Positions 1-7,937 of a stretch of DNA of 63,005 nucleotides are shown piece after piece. Under the pieces are notes generated by a model, which was not told the origin of the DNA, did no database searches, and worked only from the letters and a program-made list of their open reading frames with translations. Source of the DNA: B1SED10-225 sp964501415 (GTDB taxonomy: Bacteria > Bacillota_I > Bacilli_A > Izemoplasmatales > Izemoplasmataceae); contig CAZCSL010000007.1 in the NCBI GenBank assembly GCA_964501415.1, positions 1-63,005 on the forward strand, read 5' to 3'. The translations under genes and the position numbers were made by a program. How positions within the stretch are numbered: position 1 is the first letter of the stretch; every line of letters starts with the position of its first letter.

Positions 1-268
1 CCAAAACAAAAAAACCATCCCTGTCGATGCGGGTGAACAAAGCTATTTATTTGATAAAGTTTATGACCAAAGTGAAGATAGATATTTCTTAAATCAGTTA
101 CTCAAAACCCTCCCAAAAGACGAAAGGGAAATCGTATTCAGACACGCCGTCTTACAAGAAACCCACCAAACGATTGCCGATGAACTAGATTTACCGTTAG
201 GTACAGTACTTTGGAAATATCAAAAAGCGTTAAAAGCGTTAAAGAAAGCAGGGCTTAAAAATGCGTAA
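1..268 (+). CDS. Sigma-70 family RNA polymerase sigma factor, C-terminal part (5' end outside window)
   Basis: The reading frame is open from base 2 to the TAA at 266-268 and encodes the last 88 residues of a protein. Its last 50 or so residues look like sigma region 4: a helix with LPKDEREIV, then a helix-turn-helix stretch with ETHQTIADELDLPLGTV and a basic C-terminal helix rich in KALK. This domain would contact the -35 element. The stop overlaps the next gene's ATG by 8 bases, so the two are translationally coupled, as in sigma/anti-sigma operons. The N-terminal region 2 lies outside the window, so an ECF or SigI-like subgroup cannot be decided from sequence. The partner's RsgI-like domain favours a SigI-like role (inference). 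Confidence 0.8.
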   Translation, partial: QNKKTIPVDAGEQSYLFDKVYDQSEDRYFLNQLLKTLPKDEREIVFRHAVLQETHQTIADELDLPLGTVLWKYQKALKALKKAGLKNA

Positions 269-1064
269 AAAAATAATTGAAACGGCACGACAAGATACGC
301 CGGATTTAAAAGCTAACCTCAAAGAAAGCGCCCTTTATCAATCGCATATGTATCATGCCAAGCAAAGACAAAAACAGCGCGCTATCGTATCGCCTTTACG
401 CTTGGCAAGCGGGGCGGCGTTTGCGCTTATATTGTTAACTTTATTTATCATCAATCCCTTTCAAAGCGGTAAGTACAGTGATTTTTACCTAGAAATCAAC
501 CCTAGTATCAAAGCGCAAATCAACGATGAAGATACGCTTATGAACGTTGAGGCTTTAAACGATGATGGAGCGGTTTTACTTGCATCACTAGGACAAGTAG
601 AGCACATGCCCATCGATGCGTTTATTGACTTGGTCATAGAAAAAGCCATCGAACTAGAATTTATCGATGAAAACGAAGAACACTTAGTCTTATTTGATGT
701 CATATCTGAGGATGAGGCGTTAAAAGAACACCACGCCAAGCGCATCGATAATCTATTTAAAGAAATTCACCAAACCCACGGTCAAATTCATCACTTAAGA
801 GGGTTGGGTGGACCCCCTACTGAGGCCGAAAGAGAGTTAATCGATACCTATCAACTCAGTCCCATGCACTTAAGGTTGATCGGTACATTACTAACGCAAG
901 ATGATACTTGGACGTTTGCGTATTTGTCTGACCTATCGATGAGGGAACTCATGGACAAACTAGATGAAGAACAATCCTACGGTGGGCCCAATCACCCTGG
1001 CCCAAGACATCCTTTTGACGATGATGATCACCCCAGAGATGACCGAATGCCTTCACGGCCTTAA
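261..1064 (+). CDS. RsgI-like membrane anti-sigma factor
   Basis: A 267-residue protein with a basic cytoplasmic N-terminus of about 47 residues, one transmembrane helix (about 48-65) and an extracytoplasmic part. Just outside the membrane, residues 74-104 (YLEINPSIKAQ ... ALNDDGAVLL) match the pattern of the RsgI extracytoplasmic domain, normally 'INPSVE ... ALNDDG'. The Asn80-Pro81 pair sits where RsgI proteins are known to self-cleave. The rest is helical and acidic, and the tail after residue 240 is rich in His, Pro, Asp and Arg. It overlaps the upstream sigma gene by 8 bases, which supports an anti-sigma role. No sensor domain such as a CBM is recognisable in the C-terminal part. The cytoplasmic region is too short and divergent to assign a sigma-binding fold with certainty. 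Confidence 0.65.
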   Translation: MRKKIIETARQDTPDLKANLKESALYQSHMYHAKQRQKQRAIVSPLRLASGAAFALILLTLFIINPFQSGKYSDFYLEINPSIKAQINDEDTLMNVEALNDDGAVLLASLGQVEHMPIDAFIDLVIEKAIELEFIDENEEHLVLFDVISEDEALKEHHAKRIDNLFKEIHQTHGQIHHLRGLGGPPTEAERELIDTYQLSPMHLRLIGTLLTQDDTWTFAYLSDLSMRELMDKLDEEQSYGGPNHPGPRHPFDDDDHPRDDRMPSRP

Positions 1065-1091
1065 AAAAAGACTTGAAAAAGTCTTTTTTTT
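1063..1091. terminator. Bidirectional Rho-independent terminator
   Basis: An A-rich stem (AAAAAAAGACTT) pairs with AAGTCTTTTTTT around a GAAA loop, with T-runs on both strands. It ends the sigma/anti-sigma transcript and the convergent SDR gene. Confidence 0.85.
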
Positions 1092-1917
1092 AGTCTCTAA
1101 ATGGGTTTAAATCCAAACGTGTTTTTTCATATAACGCTTCTAGATTAGCCACATCATCAATGGATGATTTATAGTTTTCTGGTTGGGCTTTATAGTAATA
1201 AAGCGCTTTTGGTGACGTTTTCTCATCGATTAAACGTTTGTATGAAGATAAGGCAGCTTCAGGGGTGATGCCACGTTTGGTAAAAAGGCGCCAAACAAAG
1301 GCATGAAGCTTTGAGGCACTTTTGGTGCCAATTTCGGTTTTGACCAAACCGGGATGCACCGCATAAGCATGAACCGGTTTGTCTTTTAAAAGGTTTTGGT
1401 TGAGGTAGTTGGTATACATGATATTATACAGTTTGGTGCGCATATAGCTTCTTAAGGGATGATATCTTTTGGTCGCATCGATGTCCGAATGATTAAATTT
1501 GGCACGTTTGTGGGCATTGGACGCCGTTGTGATGATCCGACCGGCTTTTTTTGTCAAAAGCGGCAATAAAGCTTCCGTAAGATATACCACACTAAGATGG
1601 TTGACTTGATATTGCATCTCAAAGCCATCGGTTGTCATCATTTTTTTAGAAGGGACAATAGCGGCGTTGTTGATTAAGACATCGATGCCTTGTGGACAAA
1701 GGGTTTTAATCTTTTGAACAGCCCCTTTAAGGGCCTTGAAATCGGCCAAATCACCCAATACCGTTTCGATGTTATAGGCTTTCAAATCACGCTTGATTTC
1801 ACTGAGTTTGGCTTCATTTCTACCAAGGCCAATCAAACGGTGGTTTTGCTTGGCCAAATCATAAAAGAGCGCTTTGCCAATTCCGCTAGTGATGCCGGTA
1901 ATGACCAAGGTTTTCAT
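1090..1917 (-). CDS. Short-chain dehydrogenase/reductase (SDR family)
   Basis: A 275-residue cytoplasmic NAD(P)-dependent oxidoreductase. Visible classical SDR motifs are the cofactor loop TGITSGIG (7-14), NNAA (83-86), a catalytic Ser near 133 (TTASNAH) and the YxxxK pair Tyr158/Lys162. The order and the 'HPGLVKTEIG' stretch resemble retinol-dehydrogenase-like bacterial SDRs, but the substrate cannot be read from sequence. The ATG overlaps the stop of the small upstream membrane peptide (TAATG), so translation is probably coupled to it. Confidence 0.85.
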   Translation of the reverse strand: MKTLVITGITSGIGKALFYDLAKQNHRLIGLGRNEAKLSEIKRDLKAYNIETVLGDLADFKALKGAVQKIKTLCPQGIDVLINNAAIVPSKKMMTTDGFEMQYQVNHLSVVYLTEALLPLLTKKAGRIITTASNAHKRAKFNHSDIDATKRYHPLRSYMRTKLYNIMYTNYLNQNLLKDKPVHAYAVHPGLVKTEIGTKSASKLHAFVWRLFTKRGITPEAALSSYKRLIDEKTSPKALYYYKAQPENYKSSIDDVANLEALYEKTRLDLNPFRD

Positions 1918-2009
1918 TAAGCGAAAAACACCATTACTGACAAAATGATAAGCAATACCAAAGCCACAAGTAGGGTAATCTTTTTAATCAATCCATATCG
2001 ATTTGACAT
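1917..2009 (-). CDS. Small single-span membrane peptide (30 aa)
   Basis: A short open frame preceded by a near-perfect ribosome binding site (TAAGGAGG, 7 bases before ATG). The product starts with a basic tip (MSNRYGLIKK) and continues as a hydrophobic helix over residues 11-29 (ITLLVALVLLIILSVMVFF), so it should insert in the membrane. Its TAA overlaps the ATG of the SDR gene as TAATG, giving translational coupling. I do not recognise a family. The strong binding site and coupling argue that it is translated; it may mainly set the expression of the SDR gene or form a small membrane partner for it. Confidence 0.6.
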   Translation of the reverse strand: MSNRYGLIKKITLLVALVLLIILSVMVFFA

Positions 2010-2025
2010 AATAGCCTCCTTAGGT

Positions 2026-2051
2026 ATAAAAAAGGCCTGTTTGCACAAGCC
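2026..2051 (-). terminator. Terminator downstream of tRNA-Thr
   Basis: On the minus strand GGCTTG pairs with CAGGCC around TGCAAA, followed by a run of seven T. It sits just 3' of tRNA-Thr and upstream of the small peptide gene. Confidence 0.7.
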
Positions 2052-2064
2052 ATTGTAGTTAACA

Positions 2065-2141
2065 TGGTGCCGCTTGCCGGATTCGAACCAGCAACCTCTT
2101 CCTTACCATGGAATTGCTCTACCGGTTGGAGCTAAAGCGGC
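2065..2141 (-). tRNA. tRNA-Thr (anticodon GGT)
   Basis: A full cloverleaf reads on the minus strand: acceptor GCCGCTT/AAGCGGC, D arm GCTC/GAGC, anticodon loop ATGGTAA giving GGT, T arm GCTGG-TTCGAAT-CCGGC, discriminator A and an encoded CCA. The first anticodon-stem pair (27-43) is A-G, a mismatch. Confidence 0.95.
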
Positions 2142-2162
2142 GCAAGGTTTAAGACGTTAATT

Positions 2163-2190
2163 ATTTTAACATGAAAGCCTCTTAATGCAA
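2163..2190 (-). promoter_or_regulatory. Promoter of tRNA-Thr
   Basis: On the minus strand -35 TTGCAT and -10 TAAAAT are separated by 16 bases, about 20 bases upstream of the mature tRNA 5' end. Confidence 0.6.
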
Positions 2191-2309
2191 AGACTATTTT
2201 TATAAATTCACAAAATGTCTGAAGCGCAGCATCATGTTATTTACCTTATGATATTGAAGCAATAGTAATCAGCGCTTACGATGATTTATAGATTAGGGCT
2301 GATAAAACC

Positions 2310-2337
2310 TTGAAAAAACCCCTCTAAGTGATATAAT
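2310..2337 (+). promoter_or_regulatory. Sigma-A-type promoter of the nucleoside kinase gene
   Basis: -35 TTGAAA and -10 TATAAT with a 16-base spacer lie about 30 bases upstream of the start codon. AAGGGGG before the ATG is the ribosome binding site. Confidence 0.75.
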
Positions 2338-2368
2338 ATTATGTTACGCCATATTAAGGGGGAAAACG

Positions 2369-4009
2369 ATGTTCACACTAACGATTAAGGGACAAAAAAA
2401 GTCTTTTAAAAAACGCGTGAAACTACAAGATTTGATTGAAGATACCAAACACGAATACTTTATCGCCTTAGTGAACAACCGGTTGCGCGAACTGAGTTAT
2501 GAGGTTGATTATGATGCCAAAGTTGAGTTTTTGAACCATAAACACCCAGAGGCCGTGTTTGCTTATGAAGCTTCGTTGCGCTACTTGATTGCGATGGCTT
2601 TTAAAAATCTTTATCCGAACTTTAAATTCAAGTTTAACTACTCTATTTCCCGTAGTGTATTTTGTCATATTTTGAATCTAAGTAACCAAGACGATATGTC
2701 AGACATTTTAAACACGTTAGATAAAGAAATGAAACGCTTGATCAAAGCGGATTTACCGATTGAAAGATATGCGATGAACAAAGATGAGGCTAACCAGTTT
2801 TATCAAAAGCATAATTATGAGGATAAACAAGCCGTCATAAAATACCGCCCAGAAGATACGGTGCACTTTTATAAATGCGGTAATTATCTAAACTATATGT
2901 ATGCGCTGATGGTCCCTTCAACGGGTTATTTGCATCGCTATCGCTTGCGGGCTTATCCACCAGGGTTTTTGATTCAATATCCACGCGCAGAAAAGGAAGG
3001 TGCCATTCCTGAGTTTCAAGATGCGCCCATCTACGGACGCACCTTAAGACAAGCGAACCGCTGGGCCGAACGCATCGAAGCTGAGACGATCGCTCAAATC
3101 AACGAACACGCCAGTGAAAAAACCGTCAGTGACTTTGTACAGCTAAACGAGACAAAGCATAATCAAATGCTCAGTGAGATTGGCCATGATATCGTGCACA
3201 ATAAAGAAGATGTCCGTTTGATTGCCATTGCAGGTCCCTCATCCAGTGGTAAGACGACCTTTTCCCATCGCTTAAGGGTTGAACTCATGACGCGTGGGTT
3301 AAAACCAGTCATGATATCCTTGGATGATTACTACCTCAACAGAGATCAAATTGAACCCAATGAAGATGGCGAGATTGACTTAGAACATATCAACACCTTA
3401 GATATTGAACTTTTCAACCAAAACATGCTTGATTTAATACAGGGTAAAGAAGTTAAAATCCCAAAATTCGACTTTATGACAAAGACGAGAAACGGTTATC
3501 ACAAACTTAAAATCAGTGAACACAATCCGATTATCATTGAAGGCATTCATGCGTTGAATGAGGAAATGACTAGTTTGATTCCACAACACCAAAAATACAA
3601 AATCTTTATTTCCCCACAACTGCAAATCAACATCGATTGGCATAATCCCATCTCAATCACCAACTTGCGCCTATTAAGAAGAATTGTCCGTGATAAAAAA
3701 TTCCGCAATGCCCCCGCAAGCAAAACCATCGGCATGTGGCCTTCGGTGCGTAGAGGCGAGTTTAGATGGATATACCCACATCAAGAAGGCGCGGATTACA
3801 TATTTAACTCTAGTTTAGCTTATGAACTTTGTGTCATGAAAAAACACGCCTTAAGCTCCTTGATGGAGATTCCGCGTGATTCTGAACACTTTATTACCGC
3901 GAACCGGCTCATTAAATTTTTGAAGTATTTTAGAAACATCGATGATCAAAGAGTGCCGTGTAATTCGTTACTCCGTGAATTTATCGGTGGGTCTTGTATC
4001 GATGAATAA
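2369..4009 (+). CDS. TGS/SAD-type nucleoside (uridine) kinase family protein
   Basis: A 546-residue protein of known three-part architecture: a TGS-like N-terminus (1-60), a region related to the second additional domain of threonyl-tRNA synthetase (about 60-250) and a uridine-kinase-type P-loop domain. The Walker A loop GPSSSGKT spans 289-296 and the kinase motif DDYY lies near 318. The SAD-like part keeps a 'VPSTGYL' element but lacks the His/Cys metal-binding set of a true editing domain, so it is probably only a regulatory or RNA/nucleotide-binding module. The expected reaction is phosphorylation of a nucleoside, probably uridine or cytidine (from family). It is monocistronic, with its own promoter and terminator. 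Why synthetase-derived domains are fused to a kinase is not known to me. Confidence 0.8.
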   Translation: MFTLTIKGQKKSFKKRVKLQDLIEDTKHEYFIALVNNRLRELSYEVDYDAKVEFLNHKHPEAVFAYEASLRYLIAMAFKNLYPNFKFKFNYSISRSVFCHILNLSNQDDMSDILNTLDKEMKRLIKADLPIERYAMNKDEANQFYQKHNYEDKQAVIKYRPEDTVHFYKCGNYLNYMYALMVPSTGYLHRYRLRAYPPGFLIQYPRAEKEGAIPEFQDAPIYGRTLRQANRWAERIEAETIAQINEHASEKTVSDFVQLNETKHNQMLSEIGHDIVHNKEDVRLIAIAGPSSSGKTTFSHRLRVELMTRGLKPVMISLDDYYLNRDQIEPNEDGEIDLEHINTLDIELFNQNMLDLIQGKEVKIPKFDFMTKTRNGYHKLKISEHNPIIIEGIHALNEEMTSLIPQHQKYKIFISPQLQINIDWHNPISITNLRLLRRIVRDKKFRNAPASKTIGMWPSVRRGEFRWIYPHQEGADYIFNSSLAYELCVMKKHALSSLMEIPRDSEHFITANRLIKFLKYFRNIDDQRVPCNSLLREFIGGSCIDE

Positions 4010-4017
4010 TCAAACAA

Positions 4018-4048
4018 AAAGAAACCAAGTTTAAAGCTTGGTTTCTTT
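4018..4048. terminator. Bidirectional Rho-independent terminator
   Basis: AAAGAAACCAAG pairs with CTTGGTTTCTTT, flanked by A- and T-runs. It separates the convergent kinase and GGDEF genes. Confidence 0.85.
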
Positions 4049-5554
4049 TTCTTTTAACCGTTTTAAAAAGCGTTCTTGATACGCCTTAGACGTTTCTTCT
4101 TTCATAATATATAAGTCATTATCGGCGCGTTTGAAGACTTTTTCAAAAGATTCTCTTTTGGTTTTTCTCCGTGCAATACCTACTGAGATACTGATTTCTT
4201 TTAAGGGATTTTTATGATGGGTATGTTTGATCAACGTTTCTTTTAAGGTTTTGAGTAACGCTAAAGACGCTTTGGGCACAAAAGCCAAAAATTCATCGCC
4301 ACCAGTGCGAATCAACGTAAGTTCGCTTTCTATTCTTTCCAAGGCTTTTAGCTGTTTGACCAGTTTTAACAACCGTTCATCACCGGCCTTATGACCGAAG
4401 TTATCGTTGATTAGTTTAAGACCATTTAAATCAACCAACACGATGCCAAAGGTGCTATATTTTTCCTCAAAAGCCTTAATATGAGCTTCTAAGTAGTTTC
4501 TATTAAAGATATCGGTCATTAAATCCAAATGTTGCAGGCGTTCTAGTTGCTCAATAAGGTTGACGACTTTGGTCTCATCATAAAACAAGTACAAATAGCC
4601 TTCCTTTTTCAAATTAGGTAAGGAAAAATTACGTTTTTGCATAAACAAATAAGGTTTATTCGATGTCTTATCCTTTAAGTCGTTCACGTCTTTGTACAAG
4701 ACGACATCTTTTTTCAGCCTTTCTAAAAGATCATCGATATAGTGATGAGGAGCTAAGGAAAACCGGTTCTGAAGCCGTTCAGAAACTTCGATAACGTAGC
4801 CTTTATCATCGCTTAAGATATAGTATTCTCGCATGTTTTTTACAATCGATGCTCTACCGCCTTCTAATACTGCATAAAATAAATCTTTACGGTAGATAAC
4901 ATGATATATCACCACAAGAAACAAAACGATACTGATATAAGTGGGGTCAACGTGAAGGGTATGGATAAAGATATGATATAAGTTGAGCAAAAGCGCGATG
5001 AGCAAGGTCAAAGAAAAAAGCACATAAGATTCAAGACGGTCTTTTTTGTCTTTAGATTTGATGTAAGAGCCAATGATATTGCCAAAAATATAAAGAATCA
5101 AACCGTAAGCCAAAATAACGTGAAAAAGATATAAGATTTCGGGTTCGGCATTAAGCATGGTTTCTAAGGTTAAGTTGGCATGATAAGCAACATCCATAAA
5201 TAACCCGTGCATATCATTGGTGAAAACGACTAAAACCATCGCTGCCGTATATAGATAAAGGCCGATTGTTAAAGGTTTAGGAAAAAACAAACGATAATAA
5301 GCAAAAATGCTTTTAGCAAAATGAATGACAATCAACATTAAAAACGGATAGACGAACAAAAACATCGTATAGATGATAAAGCTATTTTCAACGGTATATT
5401 TAATCAACATCGTAAGCGACCACAAAAAAACAAGCATCGATACGATTCTTAAATCTTTAAAATCCTTAGATGCTTTATGTTTGTAAAGATTGATGAGGGG
5501 AATCATCGAAACAAACGATAAGGTGATTAGGATAATAAGTTGAAAATCTTTCAT
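4031..5554 (-). CDS. Membrane diguanylate cyclase (7TM-type sensor, PAS, GGDEF)
   Basis: A 507-residue protein with about seven or eight N-terminal transmembrane helices (1-225) resembling the N-terminal 7TM region of some histidine kinases, a PAS-like segment (about 240-325) and a GGDEF domain (about 345-490). The active-site motif GGDEF (418-422) is intact, so c-di-GMP synthesis is expected. The RxxD inhibitory site usually found just upstream is absent (RIESELTLI precedes the motif), so product inhibition is probably lacking. The signal is unknown. It is the last gene of a run with yaaA and msrB; the ribosome binding site GAGGT lies in the 11-base gap after yaaA. Confidence 0.85.
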   Translation of the reverse strand: MKDFQLIILITLSFVSMIPLINLYKHKASKDFKDLRIVSMLVFLWSLTMLIKYTVENSFIIYTMFLFVYPFLMLIVIHFAKSIFAYYRLFFPKPLTIGLYLYTAAMVLVVFTNDMHGLFMDVAYHANLTLETMLNAEPEILYLFHVILAYGLILYIFGNIIGSYIKSKDKKDRLESYVLFSLTLLIALLLNLYHIFIHTLHVDPTYISIVLFLVVIYHVIYRKDLFYAVLEGGRASIVKNMREYYILSDDKGYVIEVSERLQNRFSLAPHHYIDDLLERLKKDVVLYKDVNDLKDKTSNKPYLFMQKRNFSLPNLKKEGYLYLFYDETKVVNLIEQLERLQHLDLMTDIFNRNYLEAHIKAFEEKYSTFGIVLVDLNGLKLINDNFGHKAGDERLLKLVKQLKALERIESELTLIRTGGDEFLAFVPKASLALLKTLKETLIKHTHHKNPLKEISISVGIARRKTKRESFEKVFKRADNDLYIMKEETSKAYQERFLKRLKEKETKL

Positions 5555-5565
5555 AACTACCTCTT

Positions 5566-6273
5566 TTAAGCTTTTATAAAGGCGTAATGAGAAGCATTAG
5601 ACAAATCCTCATCAAAGCGATATGCATCGACTTCAAGGGTTTTGATTGTTTCTGGTGAGGTGACGTTTTTTAAAGCTAGTTGTCTAACCATCAAACCACG
5701 CATTTTTTTAGCGATCATCGCTGGGGCTTTTTTTAAGCGTTGCTTATCTTGGTAGAAGTCAATGGTAATGAGGTTTACACGGTTTTTATCCAAGGCATCG
5801 CTGTATTCTTTTGACGCTAAATTCAAAACCGTTTGACCTTCTAAATACGTACTTAAAGCGTCTTTCCAAAACGTCTTTAAAGGGGTCCCATTGATTTTTA
5901 ATCCCATAGGTAAGCGGTAAAGACCGATTTTATCACTAGGTCGAACTAGCCCATAAAGCCCGCTCATAATCAATAAGCGTTGATTCAAATATTCGATGCT
6001 GTAGGTTGGTAAGCTGTTTGCATCCAAGTGCTTGAATTGATGACCCGTATAGGCATAAAGTGCATGGGCTTGGGGTTTAAAGTGTTGAAACCGCTCATAA
6101 TTTAAACTTGCCAAGGCTTCATCTTTGATTTGAAAAAGCTTCAATAAGGCAGATTGATCAAACGTTTTAAGGGTGTTTAATAATGCTTCTTGTTGGGGTT
6201 TGAAAAGCGGTTCAGTTGAAGCTTTTGTGCTCGTTTTTTGCATGGTCTTAGATGGTGCAATAATAACTTTCAT
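5566..6273 (-). CDS. yaaA: YaaA family peroxide-stress protein
   Basis: A 235-residue protein matching the YaaA (UPF0246) family in length and signature stretches: IIAPSKTM at the start, LIMSGLYGLVRPSDKIGLYRL near the middle and LNLASKEYSDAL later. In E. coli, YaaA limits intracellular iron and protects DNA during H2O2 stress. It lies 11 bases after msrB, an enzyme repairing oxidised methionine, so the two may form a small oxidative-stress unit (inference). A GGGGG ribosome binding site precedes the ATG. Confidence 0.9.
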   Translation of the reverse strand: MKVIIAPSKTMQKTSTKASTEPLFKPQQEALLNTLKTFDQSALLKLFQIKDEALASLNYERFQHFKPQAHALYAYTGHQFKHLDANSLPTYSIEYLNQRLLIMSGLYGLVRPSDKIGLYRLPMGLKINGTPLKTFWKDALSTYLEGQTVLNLASKEYSDALDKNRVNLITIDFYQDKQRLKKAPAMIAKKMRGLMVRQLALKNVTSPETIKTLEVDAYRFDEDLSNASHYAFIKA

Positions 6274-6284
6274 CGCTTTACCCC

Positions 6285-6704
6285 CTATTCTTCTTTAAAG
6301 TATTTCTCATATTCACCATAGCCCCGCACTTTTAATTCTTCTTTTGGAATAAACTCTAGAGCAGCTGAATTAATGCAGTAACGAAGACCACCTTGATCGC
6401 TAGGCCCATCGTCAAACACATGGCCCAGATGATTGTCGGATGATTGGCTGCGAACTTCGGTTCTACGCATGCCAAAAGAATCATCAAAATACGTATCAAT
6501 GGTCCCGATTGGTTTCGTAAAAGAAGGCCAACCACACCCTGCGTCATATTGTTCGTTGGTGGTAAAAAGGACTTCTTTGGTATCTACATCAATATAAATC
6601 CCAGGCTTAGTATTGTTGTAATAGGCGTTTTCAAAAGGGGGTTCAGTCCCGTTTTCTTTGGTGACATAATAACGCATATCTTTTTTCGCACTGTTTTTTT
6701 TCAT
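6285..6704 (-). CDS. msrB: Peptide-methionine (R)-S-oxide reductase MsrB
   Basis: A 139-residue single-domain MsrB that reduces methionine-R-sulfoxide in proteins. Visible landmarks are CGWPSF (Cys57, the usual resolving position), the substrate-binding 'DNHLGHVF' stretch and RYCINSAAL with the catalytic Cys110. The structural zinc CxxC pairs of many MsrB proteins are absent, as in several Gram-positive homologues. The ATG at 6704 is chosen over the in-frame GTG three bases upstream because AAGGAG then sits at normal spacing. No MsrA lies nearby. Confidence 0.93.
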   Translation of the reverse strand: MKKNSAKKDMRYYVTKENGTEPPFENAYYNNTKPGIYIDVDTKEVLFTTNEQYDAGCGWPSFTKPIGTIDTYFDDSFGMRRTEVRSQSSDNHLGHVFDDGPSDQGGLRYCINSAALEFIPKEELKVRGYGEYEKYFKEE

Positions 6705-6763
6705 CACTATCTCTCCTTAAGTCATTTTATCATGAAAAATGAAGAGATAGGGTCGATACGCTA

Positions 6764-7273
6764 CTATTTTGTATCGTCTTTTTCGATAGTAATATATTCG
6801 TTTATGGTCTTTTTAAAGCCATCTTTACTATCATGGAAGAACTCGGCGGTTTTAGAGGGGAAAAAGAGGGTATGGAAAATAGGAATCAATAATAACATCA
6901 ACCAACCGGGATGCCAGAAATTATCGAGAATTAAGCCCAAGACCACATAAGCGATCGTTACGCTTAAGGTGATAAACTGCCGACCATCAATATGGCCTTC
7001 TAAAAGAATATTTGAAAGGGGAATAAGCAAAAAGACCACCCAGCCTGGATGGGCCATATTTAGCCTTAAGGCCAACCATAAAAAGATCGCTAAAGCAATC
7101 AACGGCATGAATTGATTGAGACGTTTTTTAAAGTTTCGACTTAAAAGCAAGGTAGAAAGCGGGATGAGCAAAAAGGCGGTCAACCCTAAAAACCATTCAT
7201 TTAATACAAATCCACTCGTTAAAAATAACAATAAACTAATCATCGGCATCGCCGCAATAATTCTTTGACGCAT
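6764..7273 (-). CDS. Multi-span membrane protein with a threefold internal repeat
   Basis: A 169-residue, mostly hydrophobic protein with about six membrane segments. One motif occurs three times, roughly 50-60 residues apart: LGLTAFLLIPLSTLL, HPGWVVFLLIPLSNIL and HPGWLMLLLIPIFHTL. Each copy follows another hydrophobic segment, so the protein looks like three copies of a helix-turn-helix membrane unit, followed by a charged cytoplasmic tail. Similar HPGW-containing membrane modules are found in low-G+C bacteria, but I cannot name a function. It lies just downstream of the methyltransferase gene and reads in the same direction. Confidence 0.65.
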   Translation of the reverse strand: MRQRIIAAMPMISLLLFLTSGFVLNEWFLGLTAFLLIPLSTLLLSRNFKKRLNQFMPLIALAIFLWLALRLNMAHPGWVVFLLIPLSNILLEGHIDGRQFITLSVTIAYVVLGLILDNFWHPGWLMLLLIPIFHTLFFPSKTAEFFHDSKDGFKKTINEYITIEKDDTK

Positions 7274-7277
7274 ACAA

Positions 7278-7823
7278 TCATCCTTTCTTTTGAATCAATA
7301 GACCCTTTGGGGCGTTTTCATCTAAATATTTTTCTATACTTAAAACATCAAACGATGTTTTTGGCAAGGATTTGACCCACTTCAATACCGCCTCAGTCTC
7401 GCTTTTTCCTTCTTGATGGCCAGGATAAAGCATGATACTTATAAGACCCTTTGGTTTTACGATTTCTAAGGCCACTGCTAAGGCACTCAGAGTGGTTTCT
7501 TTGGTGGTGGTAATGGCTTTTGACCCTTTCGGTAAATACCCTAGATTAAATATTACCGCGGTGACATCTTGAACCAGATAAAGCGCTAAATTCTCATGCG
7601 AGTCATGTATCACTCTAACGTTGTCTAATTGCGCCTTTTTAAGGGCTAATTTGGTGTTTTCTATCGCGGTTTTTTGGATATCAAAAGCATAGACTTCCTT
7701 AGCATGACGCGCTAAAAAACACGTATCGTTGCCGTTGCCACACGTTGCATCGATCACCATGGCCGATTGATTTAAGTGAGGCTTTAATAAATCATGCATG
7801 ATTTTTGTAAGGGGTATGTGCAT
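7278..7823 (-). CDS. Class I SAM methyltransferase, MnmM/YtqB type (putative tRNA mnm5U methyltransferase)
   Basis: A 181-residue cytoplasmic Rossmann-fold methyltransferase. The SAM-binding motif is VIDATCGNGNDT near residue 23, followed by an acidic loop ending AFDIQ and by 'FNLGYLPKG', typical of the YtqB family. B. subtilis YtqB (MnmM) makes the final methyl transfer to mnm5U34 in tRNA; the same activity is inferred here. The start at 7823 gives family length and has GGTGAT upstream. A longer frame exists but would run into the divergent guanine deaminase gene and its promoter, and its extra residues look non-coding. Confidence 0.72.
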   Translation of the reverse strand: MHIPLTKIMHDLLKPHLNQSAMVIDATCGNGNDTCFLARHAKEVYAFDIQKTAIENTKLALKKAQLDNVRVIHDSHENLALYLVQDVTAVIFNLGYLPKGSKAITTTKETTLSALAVALEIVKPKGLISIMLYPGHQEGKSETEAVLKWVKSLPKTSFDVLSIEKYLDENAPKGLLIQKKG

Positions 7824-7885
7824 AAAAATCACCAAAATAATTATAACAAAGTTTGAAGCAATTATAAATAAAAAACCGCACTCTA

Positions 7886-7914
7886 TTGAGATTTTTAGCG
7901 ATTCAACGTATAAT
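7886..7914 (+). promoter_or_regulatory. Promoter of guanine deaminase gene
   Basis: -35 TTGAGA, 17-base spacer and -10 TATAAT lie about 24 bases upstream of the proposed TTG start. Confidence 0.75.
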
Positions 7915-7937
7915 GAGGGCATAGTGAGGTGATGGAT

